DNA from: Schizosaccharomyces osmophilus
Lineage: Eukaryota; Ascomycota; Schizosaccharomycetes; Schizosaccharomycetales; Schizosaccharomycetaceae
Direction of reading: 5' to 3'
Assembly: GCF_027921745.1 (NCBI RefSeq)
Contig: NC_079239.1
Coordinates: forward strand, 1,453,501-1,517,500
Length of the DNA stretch: 64,000 bases
Below are positions 1-11,645 of the stretch, one piece after another. How positions within the stretch are numbered: the stretch's first letter is position 1; every line of letters begins with the position of its first letter. Under the pieces are notes generated by a model. The model made no database searches. It saw nothing but the letters and a program-made list of their open reading frames with translations, and was not told the DNA's origin. The position numbers were made by a program, and so were the translations under genes.

Positions 1-423
1 TATGGAGACTTGTGCAATGCTCTTTAACAAACTGAACCTCTATTTAAGTGAATGCTTAAACGTTTTCTTTGCTCGTCGTTTCTGCGAAATTTGAATAAAA
101 ACTGAAGGAGTACACCATCCCTTCAAATTTATAATTCCAAAATATTTCTTAAATTATTGCTTTTCCCAATCAATTGAACAGATAATTCAGGTCTTTAGTA
201 ATTATTCTGTTTTTTAAAAGGTAACAATGTTACTTAGGAAACAAACTGTTGTTCACAATGCAGGAGTGTATTCAAAGCCATAAAAAGCCAAACAAGGGTT
301 TTGGAGGTTGTACAACGTTTTACTGCGTTCTTTCACATTTATAGGTTGCTGTTTATTTTCTTTTTTAAAACTGGATTAGTTTTTCGAGTAGCATTTGCCG
401 TTCGTTTTTTGTGTTGAGAAAAC
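1..423. other. Left-edge intergenic region, 5' of esf2
   Basis: AT-rich sequence with stops in all frames. It should hold the esf2 promoter and 5' UTR. I see no RNA gene or convincing ORF here. Confidence 0.6.
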
Positions 424-1413
424 ATGTCTGAAGCAGCAAAGTTTTTTGGTGCCGTAGACGAAGAAGACGATCGTTTCCAAAACTTTTCTAGTGAAGAGGA
501 AGACAATGAAAAGATATCTAGAGCTACGATCCATTCCTCCAGAAATGACAAAAGCAGTGGTAGAGAAGCTTATAAAAGTATAATAAATAACGCATCTGAA
601 GAGGACGAGAATGAAGGCGAAGCAGAAGATAATAGCGACGCGGAACTGTATGTAGGAGGAGATTCTGAAGAAGACAATGGTGAAGAAAATATAAAGGCTG
701 TCAAATCAGAAAAGCCTCTGAATAAGATTTCTATAGAAGAAGTTGAGAAGAAGAAGAAAGCTATAAAACGTTCGGGTGTTATTTACTTATCGAAAGTCCC
801 TCCCTATATGGAACCTAGTAAGCTTCGACAGCTTTTATCCCAGTATGGTAAACTCGGTAGAATATACCTTGCCCCCGAATCTGCCCAGAAACGAGCTAGA
901 CGTTTAAAGAATGGCGGAAACAAAAGAACTATGTACGAAGAGGGATGGGTGGAATTTGAAAGTAAACGTGCTGCTAAAACCGTTGCTGACATGCTAAACA
1001 CTCAAAAAATCGGCGGAAAGAAAACAAGCTGGTATTATGATGATATTTGGAATATGAAGTATCTTCCTAAACTCAAATGGCATCACCTAACCGAACAAAT
1101 TGCTGCGGAAAATGCTGCCAGGGCCAGTCGTTTAAATGTTGAGATTGAGCAGGGCCGTAAGCAAGTAAAGGAGTACATCAAGAATGTTGAACGTGCCAAG
1201 ATGATTGAAGGTATTCAAAAGAAGAGAAAAGAGAGAAGTAATTCATCTGAAGAAGCCCCTGTCTCTAGTAATAATAATTCTGTTGAGAACGGCCCTTCTA
1301 ACAAACAAATGCGACGTTTCTTCGACCAAAAAAGCGTTACAAATAAACGTGTTATGCCTAAAAATGAAAACGAACAAAGAAAAGTTGAGAACGTTCTCAG
1401 TAAGGTGCTTTAA
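424..1413 (+). CDS. esf2: Pre-rRNA processing factor Esf2/ABT1
   Basis: Nucleolar RNA-binding protein of the Esf2/ABT1 family (329 residues). In yeast it stimulates the helicase Dbp8 and is needed for early 18S rRNA processing in the small-subunit processome. Seen: an acidic Glu/Asp/Ser-rich N-terminus (about residues 10-95); an RRM-like domain (about 118-220) opening with IYLSKVPPYM and holding the family's hallmark GWVEFESKRAAK and the Trp-rich SWYYDDIWNMKYLP; then a basic coiled tail with KQVKEYIKNVERAKM. The single ATG at 424 follows an in-frame stop region and no intron is needed. It converges with lvs1 across a 211-bp gap. Family assignment is from motifs; the role is known from the family. 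Confidence 0.93.
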   Translation: MSEAAKFFGAVDEEDDRFQNFSSEEEDNEKISRATIHSSRNDKSSGREAYKSIINNASEEDENEGEAEDNSDAELYVGGDSEEDNGEENIKAVKSEKPLNKISIEEVEKKKKAIKRSGVIYLSKVPPYMEPSKLRQLLSQYGKLGRIYLAPESAQKRARRLKNGGNKRTMYEEGWVEFESKRAAKTVADMLNTQKIGGKKTSWYYDDIWNMKYLPKLKWHHLTEQIAAENAARASRLNVEIEQGRKQVKEYIKNVERAKMIEGIQKKRKERSNSSEEAPVSSNNNSVENGPSNKQMRRFFDQKSVTNKRVMPKNENEQRKVENVLSKVL

Positions 1414-1624
1414 AGTTCTCTGCTTATATATGTGTAAGCACAGTTTAAAATTTTGGTTATTTTTGGACGTTAGGGTAATAATAGTTTATTTAATTTTGCA
1501 TTTATAAACAAGAAAAAAAAATTCTATGTTGTATCGTATCCTTTAAACATCTAATATTATAATTATAGACCACTTTAAGTTGGAATGTTGTCATTAGTCA
1601 TAAACATGTATTGTCTTAACGCTC

Positions 1625-4600
1625 TCAGCCCTTATAGTATGAAGGCAATTGTCTATAGCATTCATAGCAAGTCTTGATATTAGTATCTTTCAAGGTAGAA
1701 ATGCAATCGCTGCATACGTTGGAGTTTCCGCATGCACGGCATTGACTTCTCCACTCCATTAAGGAAAACCGAGCGTCGCATAATGAACAAAGATCATTAG
1801 TTGCATCACGTTCAACGTGTACGTTGGAAGTGGTATCTGGTAGCATCCAAGCATGAACTTGACCAAGATTATCTCCAGTAAATATACCACGAGCTTGACC
1901 GCTACATGTAATGCAGGTGATAGTCTGGCGAGTGGGAATTTTGTTGCGACCAAAACCACTCTTATGTTGAAGTTGACGGACAAGATGCAGGCGCCATTTC
2001 GGCTTATCTAAAACGTCTTTTGATTCCAATATCGCTTTGGACTCAAGCCTTTTCTCCCAAATACGTACAATGCCATCCTCGTGACCAGTAAAAAACAAAT
2101 CTTTATTCAACCATTCCGAATTTGCACCAGTATAGAAGCTTAAAGAGCATATATCCTCATTTAAATTCGAATTATAGATTCGGCTTAGAGTATCCTTTAC
2201 AAGAATTTTTCCATTTATATCTATAATACAGCAGCAACAGCCAGAAGTAAAAGCAATTTCTCCATTCCTTGCATTCACGGAAATAGTTTGTATTGATTGC
2301 CCATAAACACGAACCGATCGCACAAATTCTGCACGATTTAAATCCCATATCATTAAAGATCCCGATTCATCACCACTAACGATAATACTGAACGCTTTAC
2401 ATACAGATACCGAAGTTATTTTTGCTCTATGGCCATATAAAACCTTTTTCAAAGATAGCCGTGCAGGCTTCGAGTCAGATAGTTGCCATAAACGAAGGGT
2501 TAAATCATAGGACGCGGTAAGAAAAGTTCTTTCATCACATCCTAATAAGTGTGTAATCTTATCTGAATGCAACTCTTCAAAGACAACCAGTTTAGAATCA
2601 GTTTGTTCCATAATCAATTCAACATCATTATTTACGCCACCCCATATCAAAGTGGAATATGAAGACAAAGGAACAAAGCCGGGAGAAAAGGCACGAAGAG
2701 TATCTTTTGTTGGGTCATACAGCATATGAACAATTTTTTTCGATATTTCAATAACGGGTGAAGCACTTTGGAATAACAAGCCCATATTTTTCTCAAACCG
2801 TCCAAATAAGTAAGGACCCAAAGGTGTATCTGTGAAATCCGGTCCGCGAGGAGGATGTGGCCTTTTGAAAACCTGCTTAGGGGTTTGCCCAAAATTGTGA
2901 ATAATTCCCACTGCTGCTGCAAGTTCAAACTCATTCTCAATATCTTCGAGATCGACTGACCCTTGATATGAAAGATTATGGAAAACGTTTGTTGATTCAA
3001 CTGCTTCCTCGCCTCGTTGCTTATAACCGAACACTAAATCAATCCATTCATGGAGGTGTGAACTAGCATATTTACTTTCGAGAGCTTCACGATTTTTTTG
3101 GACGAAAATAGCCGGATCGCCTTTTGCCCATGGTGGCAGGATGACATCGTTTATCGGCTCCGTTTCATTCTGCCTCGACCCAAAGTCAAACCCATTACCA
3201 TTAACAAACATTTCACTAAGATAATAAAATTCAGGAATTAACTCCCTTACATCCGCCATGTTTTCCTTAGATGAAGAATTCCAGGTTTGTTCGATTGAGT
3301 AGAATAACCTATCTGCGTGATCAAATTGTCCTCCCTGTAGCGCAAGATAAGAATTTACAAAAGGTCGTAAGCGTATCAAATAGGAGCAGACAATCATAGC
3401 AGACGAATAGTGAGTACCATAATGAAAAGGCTTTTGTTGCAAATCACCCAAGCTTAATAATAAATCGTAACGCTCCTTAAACTGGGATTCTCTGGGAGGG
3501 TATTGCGCACCCATTGGCTTTGACAAGTCTCTGAATGTTCTAGGATTGCTTAGATCTAGTTCTTCGCTAGTATAATCAGCAATGACCCAAGGAAAAACGG
3601 GATATTGGGTCAAGTCATTATATGTGCGGCCCGCAAGCGTGTTCACGATTTGCAAATAATTGAAGTTAGATATTTCGTGCCTTTCCCATCTTTTGGTGGC
3701 CGGATGGCCACTATTAAAAGATAGAACATTTGCTAACTTCGTCCCTATAAAATTCGTTCTGTTAGTAGCTTTCCCAAGATCACGACTCATTGATGTAGCC
3801 AGATGACTTGTTGAAAGCACATCCGCACCATGTGCCTTTGCTATCAGTTTTTGATATAGTGCATCTCGATTTTTAGTTGTGGAAAGTATGGTCAAAAAGC
3901 TTCTTCCGTCTTTGAAAAAAAGCTCAATTCCTACATCTCTTAACAGATAGAATCGTTTTAGCACCAAAGACAAGTCTGAGAAGTTCCAATACCAGCTACT
4001 TTCTCTAGAAATGACAGGAAGTGTGTTTCTCGAAGAATTCAATGATTGCATATTAAGAAGCTGTAGATACGGGTCTTTTTCATCAGTCACGCTGCTGTCG
4101 TTTATATCAACAATTTCATTATCTGATCGCAAGAAAAAGTTATCCATCAAATAAAGATATTGTTTTCCTAACAGTAAAATACCTTCCATAGCTTCCAACC
4201 CAAATATCCTAGAAACATTATATGCGTCTTGTATAGTATCTCCTGGCATAATGGAGCGCATTACAGTTCTATTTTTATCTTCTTTGTCCTCCTCAAATGT
4301 ATCGTCTTCATCTTCCTTACCAAATGTTGATTCGTTCGTGGAAGTAGCTTCCGAATCATGTAAAGTATCCTCATTATATGGAACCATTAGTGTGATAGCC
4401 TCTTTCCCTTGTGTGCGAAGGGGAACTTCAGAGTTCACAGAACCGTGGAAGCTCCGATTTCCTGTAACAAATGACGATTTTTGTTCAGATTCCTGCTCCG
4501 AGTTGATTTCTTTAGGGGGAGTGATGCAAGGTCTTAAACGACTCCTCATTCTTTCTGATCCTTCAGTAGAATCTAATTCCCATGATGCTGGGCTTAAAGA

Positions 4601-7600
4601 AAGGACTGAATTTTCACCAGCTAATTCAGCCTGATTAGAAAATAAAGCAGACATTACAAAATTCTCTTGATCCGATTGGTCCTGGAATATCTTTCGAAAC
4701 CGGCTGCATTCCAAAGAGTACAGACTTGAAATCCAAGCCTCGTAAGAATGCGACATCTCATTAAGGAGATTTTGTTCGCTTGAAGCTATTGTCAAACTCT
4801 TTTTCAGAAACTCTAAGCGTAACAACTTTAAAGACGTCATTTCATCTTCAGCAGCCTTGTGTTCTTGTTTTAAGAAATTTTCAAATTGAAAAGAGAAGCA
4901 TGTTTGCATAAATTCATCAGCTTCGGAAATATTATCCTGTAACCAGGAAAGAAACTGGTCAGACTGTAATCCAGTGATGGTTTGCATATCTCGACTAAAC
5001 GGAAATTCCATTCTAAAACCTTTGTTCACTTGATTCAAATAATTTGGAGACTGAATGTATAATAAACGCCAAATATCGACAGCGCTTAAACGAGCCCTTT
5101 CGTTACCGGATTTCAACACCATATACATACTATACCAAAGTAACGAAAAAAGCTCTGGCTGATGATTCTTAGAAGCAAGCAAAGGTGTTTGCCAATATAG
5201 TATCTTCATCATTACATTCTCCATGGTAGCTTCATCACCTTTTTCTTTAGTCCTATCAAGCTCTAATAGAATCAATCTCAAAAAGCAACCGAACAAATTG
5301 CAAATTGCATATTTAGTATTCTTAGAGGAAAAATCCAGTTGGTTCTCTGCAAATTCAAGCTCTTCAAGTAGGTACCCAATATCGTCTATAATGTTAAAAC
5401 AGAATTCGTCCATAAACCCAACAATTCTTATCCTTAAATATTTCGTAAACATATAGCTGAAGTTAATTAATACATGTGGATTCTTTAGAAACGTCTTATC
5501 ATCCTTGACTGATTTAATGAGCTGTTGAAGAATTGAATGAAATGCAATCCGAACGAATGAAGCCTTTTTCGTCTTTGTACTAGAAGGCAAAGAAATAATC
5601 AATTTGGAAAAGCTAAATCCCTGACCAGCGACGATTCGATCATAAGCGGTAGTTAAAACAGAAATAAAAAGTTCATTAATCAGCTTCTTTGACTTAGCCC
5701 CATCAATAACGGTATTTTCCAAAAATATAGTAGTATTAAATTTTGGTTGCGTGCTAGGCTGAATACTATCGGTATTTAACTGTTCATTAAATGCTTCTTG
5801 TCGAACGCGATTGGTAAATGAAGTCACTACCCGTCTATTTGAACCACTTGCAGACATCTTTCTAACTGACCTTCTTATGCCTTGGCTGAACGCTTTCGAA
5901 GATGAACTACGAGGCAGTGGGTGACGGACGCTCTCCATCAACTCTCGGATTTCTTGTTCGGGAGCTACGTCTTCTTTGGGTGAAAAAAAGGGAAACACCA
6001 TTCGAACTATGTGTTCATTGATATCAAAACCCAAACTTATATCAAGGGAATAAGAAATTTGAGCGTCAGTTAAAAGAAGCAACGTTTGCTGACCGTAATA
6101 CAAAGATTCAGTCATTTGTACATCCGCTTCAGGAAGACTCGAATTCCTTAGCAACGTATAAATAGAATCCAGTAATATCACTATCACTTCCGGAACAGGG
6201 AAAATTCGATCTTTATAATTCCAAAGCATATAATTCAGCTTTTCTTCAAATGAACAGTCAGGTTTGAATTCTATCCCTCTAGTACCAACGCCTAAAGCTA
6301 ACTGAACTAAATTCAACCAAACCTCTTCGATATGAAGTTGCTGAGGTAAGCTATTTTTCAAAACCAAAAATCCATGAAACTTTTGCGAGAACTTTGATAT
6401 GAAGCTGGATCCTAAACTACAAACGGACTGATTTAGTAACCTTAGACCAAATAGAAAATAATGACTATCAGTTTGCCTTATGAGGAATAGTAACCATGCT
6501 GGAGTAATCATGGAAGAAAAACGTCGAAGAAAAGATGGCTCTTGATTACTCTCTATTAACAGACTCACAAAAACTTCACAAACCGCGTGGCCCGACTCTC
6601 TTATATCCAAATACTCAATTGCCTCTTCAGGTCTTTTAGGGTTCAAAGAAGCGTTTGAAAGTCGATTTGTTCGAGTATTTCTTTTTGTAGCAAAGGCTGC
6701 ATATATAATATAGGTTACAATTGCCCTAACATTTTCTGAAACAAAAGAAGTAGCTAACAGCACCTTCAGCACAACTTTTAAAAGGGGAAGAACATCCAAA
6801 CGAAACAAGCGAGCTCTCATTGCAGCAAGAAGCTTCTTCAAAACTTGCATCTTCATAAGTCGCTTTATATTTATATTGGAATACTCATTGTTCTCGATGA
6901 GAGACACAATATAGCTTAACTGTTGAATTACCGAATGACTATCTCGAGCTTTAGACCAAAGGTCAAAATCAAGTATAAGATAGCGAAAAAGAAGGGGATT
7001 TAAAATGAATGGATGTTTAGAACGCTCATGATGAACGCCAGCTTTGGAAGATATTAATCGGAGAGTTTCCTCGGAACTTAAAAGATGGGACTTTGTGTGA
7101 AGGACTTTAGCTAGAATTTCATAGGCATGGCCTTGCTCTACCTGTTCTGAAAAGCGCCAGTTGTCTTCAATAGCTGAAAGATAAAATAGTAGCCCAAAAT
7201 TGAGCTCTTCTATAGTTTCAGCAATCGAAATTAGATTTATTGATATACTAGAACCACCAACGTTGTATAAAGCATCGCTCAAAGATGGCATGACAATTGG
7301 GGTAACAGAGCCCGACGAAACTCCAAAACTAGGTTTGTCCATTGAAAAGATTTGATCATATGATGGAGATGCCCTGTTTATATATACATAGGAGTAGAAC
7401 TGATCTTGCAAGTCCTTCAGTGTGTCCAAAATGCTAAAAGAGCTGAAACCAGATAAGCATGGGTCGTTAATATAAACATAGCTTTTGGCAGAAGCCGTGA
7501 AAGCTATAGTAGAAGACGAAATACTTTTCATATTTTTCAGAACCCCTTCTGCACTCAAATTTAAAGCTTGAACTTCCATGCTTAATTCCGAAGATGCTCT

Positions 7601-9370
7601 ATAAGTTAAAAAGTCATTTATGGATCCTTGAAAAGATCCAGTATAGTTGGGACCTAAAGCATAAATGACAGCGATTTGAGAAGAAAGTAACGATTCCGTG
7701 AAAAACCTAGTAGTTCCAATCAGCAGTGGTAATAAGCTAACAGATGATTCAGTAGTTGGATTGCTCTTTTCAAATATGCCACTTTTCAATGAACCATTTA
7801 TATGCCCATGGTTATCCGGAGGCATTTGAACCAAATCTTTAGACCCCATCGAAGGGCCTAGAGAAATATATAGAGGTTGAAGTAAAGACGGAATGAAAGG
7901 ATATGAAGAGGGTGCACTTTCGACGAATGTTCCATCAATGTACAAATCGATTGTAGAAGACGATTTTTCGTTTCTATGAACAAGAGTAATCAATCGCCAT
8001 GTAGATGATTTAACATTACTACTTTTTGAGGAAGATGCTGTCAAAGGAGTACAAAATTTGATAATACACGCATCTTTGTTTGTAGCATATGAACCAAAAT
8101 GCACGCTAATCGAATTTGTCGATGGATCAACCATCACGCGTAACAAGGGAGATTTCAAAAAATCGGTGACCAAAAATAATGTTGTCGGGACAGATCTTTT
8201 GTTGACATTATCGTCAGTTAAGCATTTGGAATGTAGCCATAAAGAAATTGAGTATCCTGTGTTGGGATTGATAGGGGTGCTCAAGGTGAAGTCAATAGAG
8301 GAGTAACCTTTCACGAGAGGGTTGAAATACAAAGCTGGAGCTACTGGCTTTGATAAAGCTTTCGTAAACCATCGCCGTGCCAAAGGAGACTTTCTATTGA
8401 TATATGTATTCAAAATTTTTGAAGTATTATTATTTGACAATCCATAAGTCGCACAATTTAATGTAATATCAAAAAGCAAATCTTTCATAGAATCTGGTAT
8501 TGGGTAATTATTAGGAGGATTAAATAAATAATCCAACAAATCATCCATCACCCTTGAGGAAGATAGCTTAATGGCATTCTCCGGAGAGTAATTTACCAAT
8601 CGCTGCAGATGAATCAAAAGCAAGTTAAAAATGGATACTGATGGACACAGGGAAAATATTTGGGGGAGAACATCAACAAAAGCCAGGTACTTACCGGAGA
8701 GATTTTGCAAGCACGATTCTACCGAATCAAATAGTTTGGATGGCGAAAAGTTTGTTCTGCTTGTAAATAAAGAAGTATCTTTAGTTGCTAAAAAACAGTC
8801 ATTCAGGGAAAATGCTAAGATTGATAGCATAAGTCTGCACTTCAAGTAGGTACTAGGGGTGTCTTTTAAATTGGAATCAGGGAAATTCAATTCATTCTTT
8901 CTGTAACCAGATGTCAAACTGCTTCTTTCCGATCCACCTGAAGTATCTAAATTTTTCTGCTCTACTTCAAGAGAATTCTTGCTTAAAGAAGGAGATGCTT
9001 CATTATTTTTTTCGAAAGACGAGAGTAGGTTTTGCACAGCAAACTCAAGCCATGTAGCTATGCGTTTTCTAGACAAGAGCCATGAACGCAACATGCTATA
9101 CGAGGTAGCGATGCTCAAAATTTGCAAGCAGCATTCAAAAATTTCTAAGCTTTGGAATGAATGAAATGTTAATTTTACCAAAGCCTTTTTGATTGCGATA
9201 AACCCATGATCTCGTATAAACAGTTGTGGGAAAAAAGAGTTCGAGATTTCTGATTTGACTAAGTAATGAAATTCCTTCAAGTTATTGAATAATGTAGCCT
9301 CTGAATCGCATCCTATGATTATGGAAATCAGTTCAACACATTTTGAATATGTAACAGTCTCTTCAGCCAT
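1625..9370 (-). CDS. lvs1: Giant BEACH-WD40 protein Lvs1
   Basis: Beige/LvsA/Alfy-type BEACH protein of 2581 residues in one uninterrupted exon. Members scaffold membrane traffic, lysosome/vacuole fusion or autophagy. Seen in order: long helical N-terminal region; a concanavalin/LamG-like stretch (about 355-520); more armadillo-like helices; an acidic linker near 1690; PH-BEACH (about 1705-1860); the BEACH domain (about 1877-2190) with TKLANVLSFNSGHPA, YNDLTQYPVFPWVIADY and FHYGTHYSSAMIVCSYLIRL; WD40 repeats (about 2240-2510) such as GDESGSLMIWDL; and a C-terminal CxxC zinc finger resembling FYVE (about 2527-2577). The domain order BEACH-WD40-FYVE-like matches S. pombe Lvs1 as I remember it. 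The ATG at 9370 gives a full family-sized protein. Confidence 0.93.
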   Translation of the reverse strand: MAEETVTYSKCVELISIIIGCDSEATLFNNLKEFHYLVKSEISNSFFPQLFIRDHGFIAIKKALVKLTFHSFQSLEIFECCLQILSIATSYSMLRSWLLSRKRIATWLEFAVQNLLSSFEKNNEASPSLSKNSLEVEQKNLDTSGGSERSSLTSGYRKNELNFPDSNLKDTPSTYLKCRLMLSILAFSLNDCFLATKDTSLFTSRTNFSPSKLFDSVESCLQNLSGKYLAFVDVLPQIFSLCPSVSIFNLLLIHLQRLVNYSPENAIKLSSSRVMDDLLDYLFNPPNNYPIPDSMKDLLFDITLNCATYGLSNNNTSKILNTYINRKSPLARRWFTKALSKPVAPALYFNPLVKGYSSIDFTLSTPINPNTGYSISLWLHSKCLTDDNVNKRSVPTTLFLVTDFLKSPLLRVMVDPSTNSISVHFGSYATNKDACIIKFCTPLTASSSKSSNVKSSTWRLITLVHRNEKSSSTIDLYIDGTFVESAPSSYPFIPSLLQPLYISLGPSMGSKDLVQMPPDNHGHINGSLKSGIFEKSNPTTESSVSLLPLLIGTTRFFTESLLSSQIAVIYALGPNYTGSFQGSINDFLTYRASSELSMEVQALNLSAEGVLKNMKSISSSTIAFTASAKSYVYINDPCLSGFSSFSILDTLKDLQDQFYSYVYINRASPSYDQIFSMDKPSFGVSSGSVTPIVMPSLSDALYNVGGSSISINLISIAETIEELNFGLLFYLSAIEDNWRFSEQVEQGHAYEILAKVLHTKSHLLSSEETLRLISSKAGVHHERSKHPFILNPLLFRYLILDFDLWSKARDSHSVIQQLSYIVSLIENNEYSNINIKRLMKMQVLKKLLAAMRARLFRLDVLPLLKVVLKVLLATSFVSENVRAIVTYIIYAAFATKRNTRTNRLSNASLNPKRPEEAIEYLDIRESGHAVCEVFVSLLIESNQEPSFLRRFSSMITPAWLLFLIRQTDSHYFLFGLRLLNQSVCSLGSSFISKFSQKFHGFLVLKNSLPQQLHIEEVWLNLVQLALGVGTRGIEFKPDCSFEEKLNYMLWNYKDRIFPVPEVIVILLDSIYTLLRNSSLPEADVQMTESLYYGQQTLLLLTDAQISYSLDISLGFDINEHIVRMVFPFFSPKEDVAPEQEIRELMESVRHPLPRSSSSKAFSQGIRRSVRKMSASGSNRRVVTSFTNRVRQEAFNEQLNTDSIQPSTQPKFNTTIFLENTVIDGAKSKKLINELFISVLTTAYDRIVAGQGFSFSKLIISLPSSTKTKKASFVRIAFHSILQQLIKSVKDDKTFLKNPHVLINFSYMFTKYLRIRIVGFMDEFCFNIIDDIGYLLEELEFAENQLDFSSKNTKYAICNLFGCFLRLILLELDRTKEKGDEATMENVMMKILYWQTPLLASKNHQPELFSLLWYSMYMVLKSGNERARLSAVDIWRLLYIQSPNYLNQVNKGFRMEFPFSRDMQTITGLQSDQFLSWLQDNISEADEFMQTCFSFQFENFLKQEHKAAEDEMTSLKLLRLEFLKKSLTIASSEQNLLNEMSHSYEAWISSLYSLECSRFRKIFQDQSDQENFVMSALFSNQAELAGENSVLSLSPASWELDSTEGSERMRSRLRPCITPPKEINSEQESEQKSSFVTGNRSFHGSVNSEVPLRTQGKEAITLMVPYNEDTLHDSEATSTNESTFGKEDEDDTFEEDKEDKNRTVMRSIMPGDTIQDAYNVSRIFGLEAMEGILLLGKQYLYLMDNFFLRSDNEIVDINDSSVTDEKDPYLQLLNMQSLNSSRNTLPVISRESSWYWNFSDLSLVLKRFYLLRDVGIELFFKDGRSFLTILSTTKNRDALYQKLIAKAHGADVLSTSHLATSMSRDLGKATNRTNFIGTKLANVLSFNSGHPATKRWERHEISNFNYLQIVNTLAGRTYNDLTQYPVFPWVIADYTSEELDLSNPRTFRDLSKPMGAQYPPRESQFKERYDLLLSLGDLQQKPFHYGTHYSSAMIVCSYLIRLRPFVNSYLALQGGQFDHADRLFYSIEQTWNSSSKENMADVRELIPEFYYLSEMFVNGNGFDFGSRQNETEPINDVILPPWAKGDPAIFVQKNREALESKYASSHLHEWIDLVFGYKQRGEEAVESTNVFHNLSYQGSVDLEDIENEFELAAAVGIIHNFGQTPKQVFKRPHPPRGPDFTDTPLGPYLFGRFEKNMGLLFQSASPVIEISKKIVHMLYDPTKDTLRAFSPGFVPLSSYSTLIWGGVNNDVELIMEQTDSKLVVFEELHSDKITHLLGCDERTFLTASYDLTLRLWQLSDSKPARLSLKKVLYGHRAKITSVSVCKAFSIIVSGDESGSLMIWDLNRAEFVRSVRVYGQSIQTISVNARNGEIAFTSGCCCCIIDINGKILVKDTLSRIYNSNLNEDICSLSFYTGANSEWLNKDLFFTGHEDGIVRIWEKRLESKAILESKDVLDKPKWRLHLVRQLQHKSGFGRNKIPTRQTITCITCSGQARGIFTGDNLGQVHAWMLPDTTSNVHVERDATNDLCSLCDARFSLMEWRSQCRACGNSNVCSDCISTLKDTNIKTCYECYRQLPSYYKG

Positions 9371-10553
9371 GACAGCTAAGGTCTTGTGAGGGAATAAAGC
9401 AGTTCAATATTTGGGAAAGAATAATAACAAATGTTATAGGTTCAGCATGCAACCTCTATCGAAAGAGACTCAATACTTATTTTGGGTATTGAGATCATAT
9501 GACCCGATATTCATAAAAATGCTAGTTATTTATTATGCTTTTTCCTTAAATCGAATTTTAGTTCTCTTGATGATTTCTTAAACCGTTTTTCTCGTTTTGA
9601 ATTGATATGTTGGGTGAATACAGTGTTTGTAAGAGAGTAAGAGAATAATATGATTGCTGCGTATCTTCTGATGAATACCTTCACTGCCTAACTTTAAAAT
9701 ATATAATTAATTTATAATAAAGATTTCTATCAGTTTCAACTAAACTAAATACCGGTTTCATACATACAAGCCATTCGCAGTGTAAGGAAATCAATTATAC
9801 TTACCTCTCTGAATAAATTGAGTAATTTGATTTTCGCAGGAAATGACTTAAACTTCACAGAACATAATAAACCAAAACATATAATTGAAAAAACGAAAAA
9901 GTGAATCTACCTTGGAAACTATTTGACAAATAACAGCGGATTGGAAACTGCTACAAGAAACAAAATTATAGAATAGAGCAATCTATTCATGGGTAGCTCC
10001 CGATTAAGAAACTATTAGGCAAACCACTCATATCGCGAAAAATTTCAATATAAGGACAATAATTATGTCAAAACAAAAAACACACACAATGGAAACTACC
10101 CTTTGTCAAAAGAAAAAGTTAGAGTTACATGATTGGTGGCTAAATTATCCGTTCAAATTATCCTTCATCAATTCATAATACCCTAAATTCGTGAAAAGAG
10201 AAAAAAAATAGAACCGCATTTCCTACGCACCGACCTAATACTTAACGGTTAATTCGTTGAGAACTAGAAAGTATGCGTCCATTCAGCCCAAAGTTAAGTA
10301 TAAAATAAAGGAAAACCAACTCTAAGCAATAATTGATGGCAGCGTAATCAATGAATTATTCGAATAAAAAGCAAAAAATAAACATCATATGAGAACACAC
10401 GAGAATCAACCATCAAGGATTGCTGAGAGAACAAATCATTGCTTCTATTAAAAAACAAACAGCACACATAAACGGCAATAAAAGGAGGCATTGGAAGGGA
10501 TAAGGGAAAAATGAGATTCAAAGAATAAGTAGATTCGGCTAGAATTACTTGAT
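9371..10553. other. Long intergenic region between hhp1 3' end and lvs1 promoter
   Basis: About 1.2 kb, AT-rich, many short A and T runs, dense stops on both strands. It presumably carries the lvs1 promoter and a long hhp1 3' UTR. I see no tRNA, no ORF and no recognisable repeat. Confidence 0.55.
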
Positions 10554-11645
10554 CTAGTTAGGCCGTGGAATATACTGAGCGGTTGGAGTAGGCATATCGT
10601 TGATTACAGGAGCGGTACTTTTCACTTCACCTTTATCATTAAACGACTGATTTCGATAATTTTTAAAGGACGAACGCTCGGGCGGAGATGTAACCTGCGC
10701 TGACGCGGCTAATTGGTGTTGCAATTGTTGTTGATTTTGCTGATCCTGCTGATTTTTTCTCTTCGAAGTCCAATCAAACATGTAGTCAAACTCATAATTT
10801 TGTCTGCAAAATAGGTCGCGGAAGAGTTTGCGAAGATAAGCATAATCAGGCTTGTCATCGAAACGAAGAGATCGAGTGTAATTTAAATAAATTGCAAATT
10901 CTTGGGGAAAACCACGGCACAAAGCCTCAGTAGGAGTAGAGATTTTCTTTTCCATGATCTTTTCGTACTTTTGTTTCTTTGTAGCAGCCTTCAGTCCCTG
11001 CCAAGGAAGGCTTCCACGACACAAGTACACTAATACATAACCCAATGACTCCAAATCATCACGGCGAGATTGTTCAATACCCAAGTGAGTGTTAATGCTT
11101 GCATAACGAGCAGTGCCAGTAAGGTTTTTGTTTTCACGATAAGGGATATGAAGATGGGTTTTGTGGTCTCGATACTTCTTTGCCAAACCAAAATCAATGA
11201 CATTGACCTGATTACCGCGCTTTCCAATACCCATCAAGAAATTATCAGGCTTAATATCTCGATGCAAAAACGACTTGGAATGAATAAATTCGATTCGTGA
11301 TATCAACTGATCAGCAAGTAGAAGCACTGTCTTCAAAGTAAATTTTCTACTGCAGAAATTGAACAAATCTTCCAACGATGGACCAAGAAGATCCATAACC
11401 ATAGCATTATAGTCGCATTCTATTCCAAACCAACGAACAAATGGAATTCCTACTCCACCTGACAAAATGCGATAAACTCGATATTCGTATTCCAGTTGAG
11501 GATGTTTGGCCCTCGTAGATTCCAACTTGATTGCGACTTCCTCACCAGAAACAATGTTTGTGCCTAAATAAATATCACCAAAGGAACCACTCCCAATTTT
11601 ACGCCCAATGCGATATTTGTTTCCAATTCGGAGGTCCAACGCCAT
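10554..11645 (-). CDS. hhp1: Casein kinase 1 delta/epsilon homologue Hhp1
   Basis: Serine/threonine kinase of the CK1 delta/epsilon group (363 residues). In fission yeast this family acts in DNA repair, cohesin/Rec8 phosphorylation and checkpoint restraint of septation. Seen: glycine loop [12 protein letters not shown], Lys in VAIKLES, catalytic loop [17 protein letters not shown] as [12 protein letters not shown], and the CK1-specific ASINTHLG replacing the APE motif. The kinase domain fills about 11-285 and is followed by a Gln-rich variable tail. Length and tail fit Hhp1 (about 365 residues) better than the longer Hhp2, so the paralogue choice is an inference. A 760-bp A-rich region lies upstream. 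Confidence 0.95.
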   Translation of the reverse strand: MALDLRIGNKYRIGRKIGSGSFGDIYLGTNIVSGEEVAIKLESTRAKHPQLEYEYRVYRILSGGVGIPFVRWFGIECDYNAMVMDLLGPSLEDLFNFCSRKFTLKTVLLLADQLISRIEFIHSKSFLHRDIKPDNFLMGIGKRGNQVNVIDFGLAKKYRDHKTHLHIPYRENKNLTGTARYASINTHLGIEQSRRDDLESLGYVLVYLCRGSLPWQGLKAATKKQKYEKIMEKKISTPTEALCRGFPQEFAIYLNYTRSLRFDDKPDYAYLRKLFRDLFCRQNYEFDYMFDWTSKRKNQQDQQNQQQLQHQLAASAQVTSPPERSSFKNYRNQSFNDKGEVKSTAPVINDMPTPTAQYIPRPN

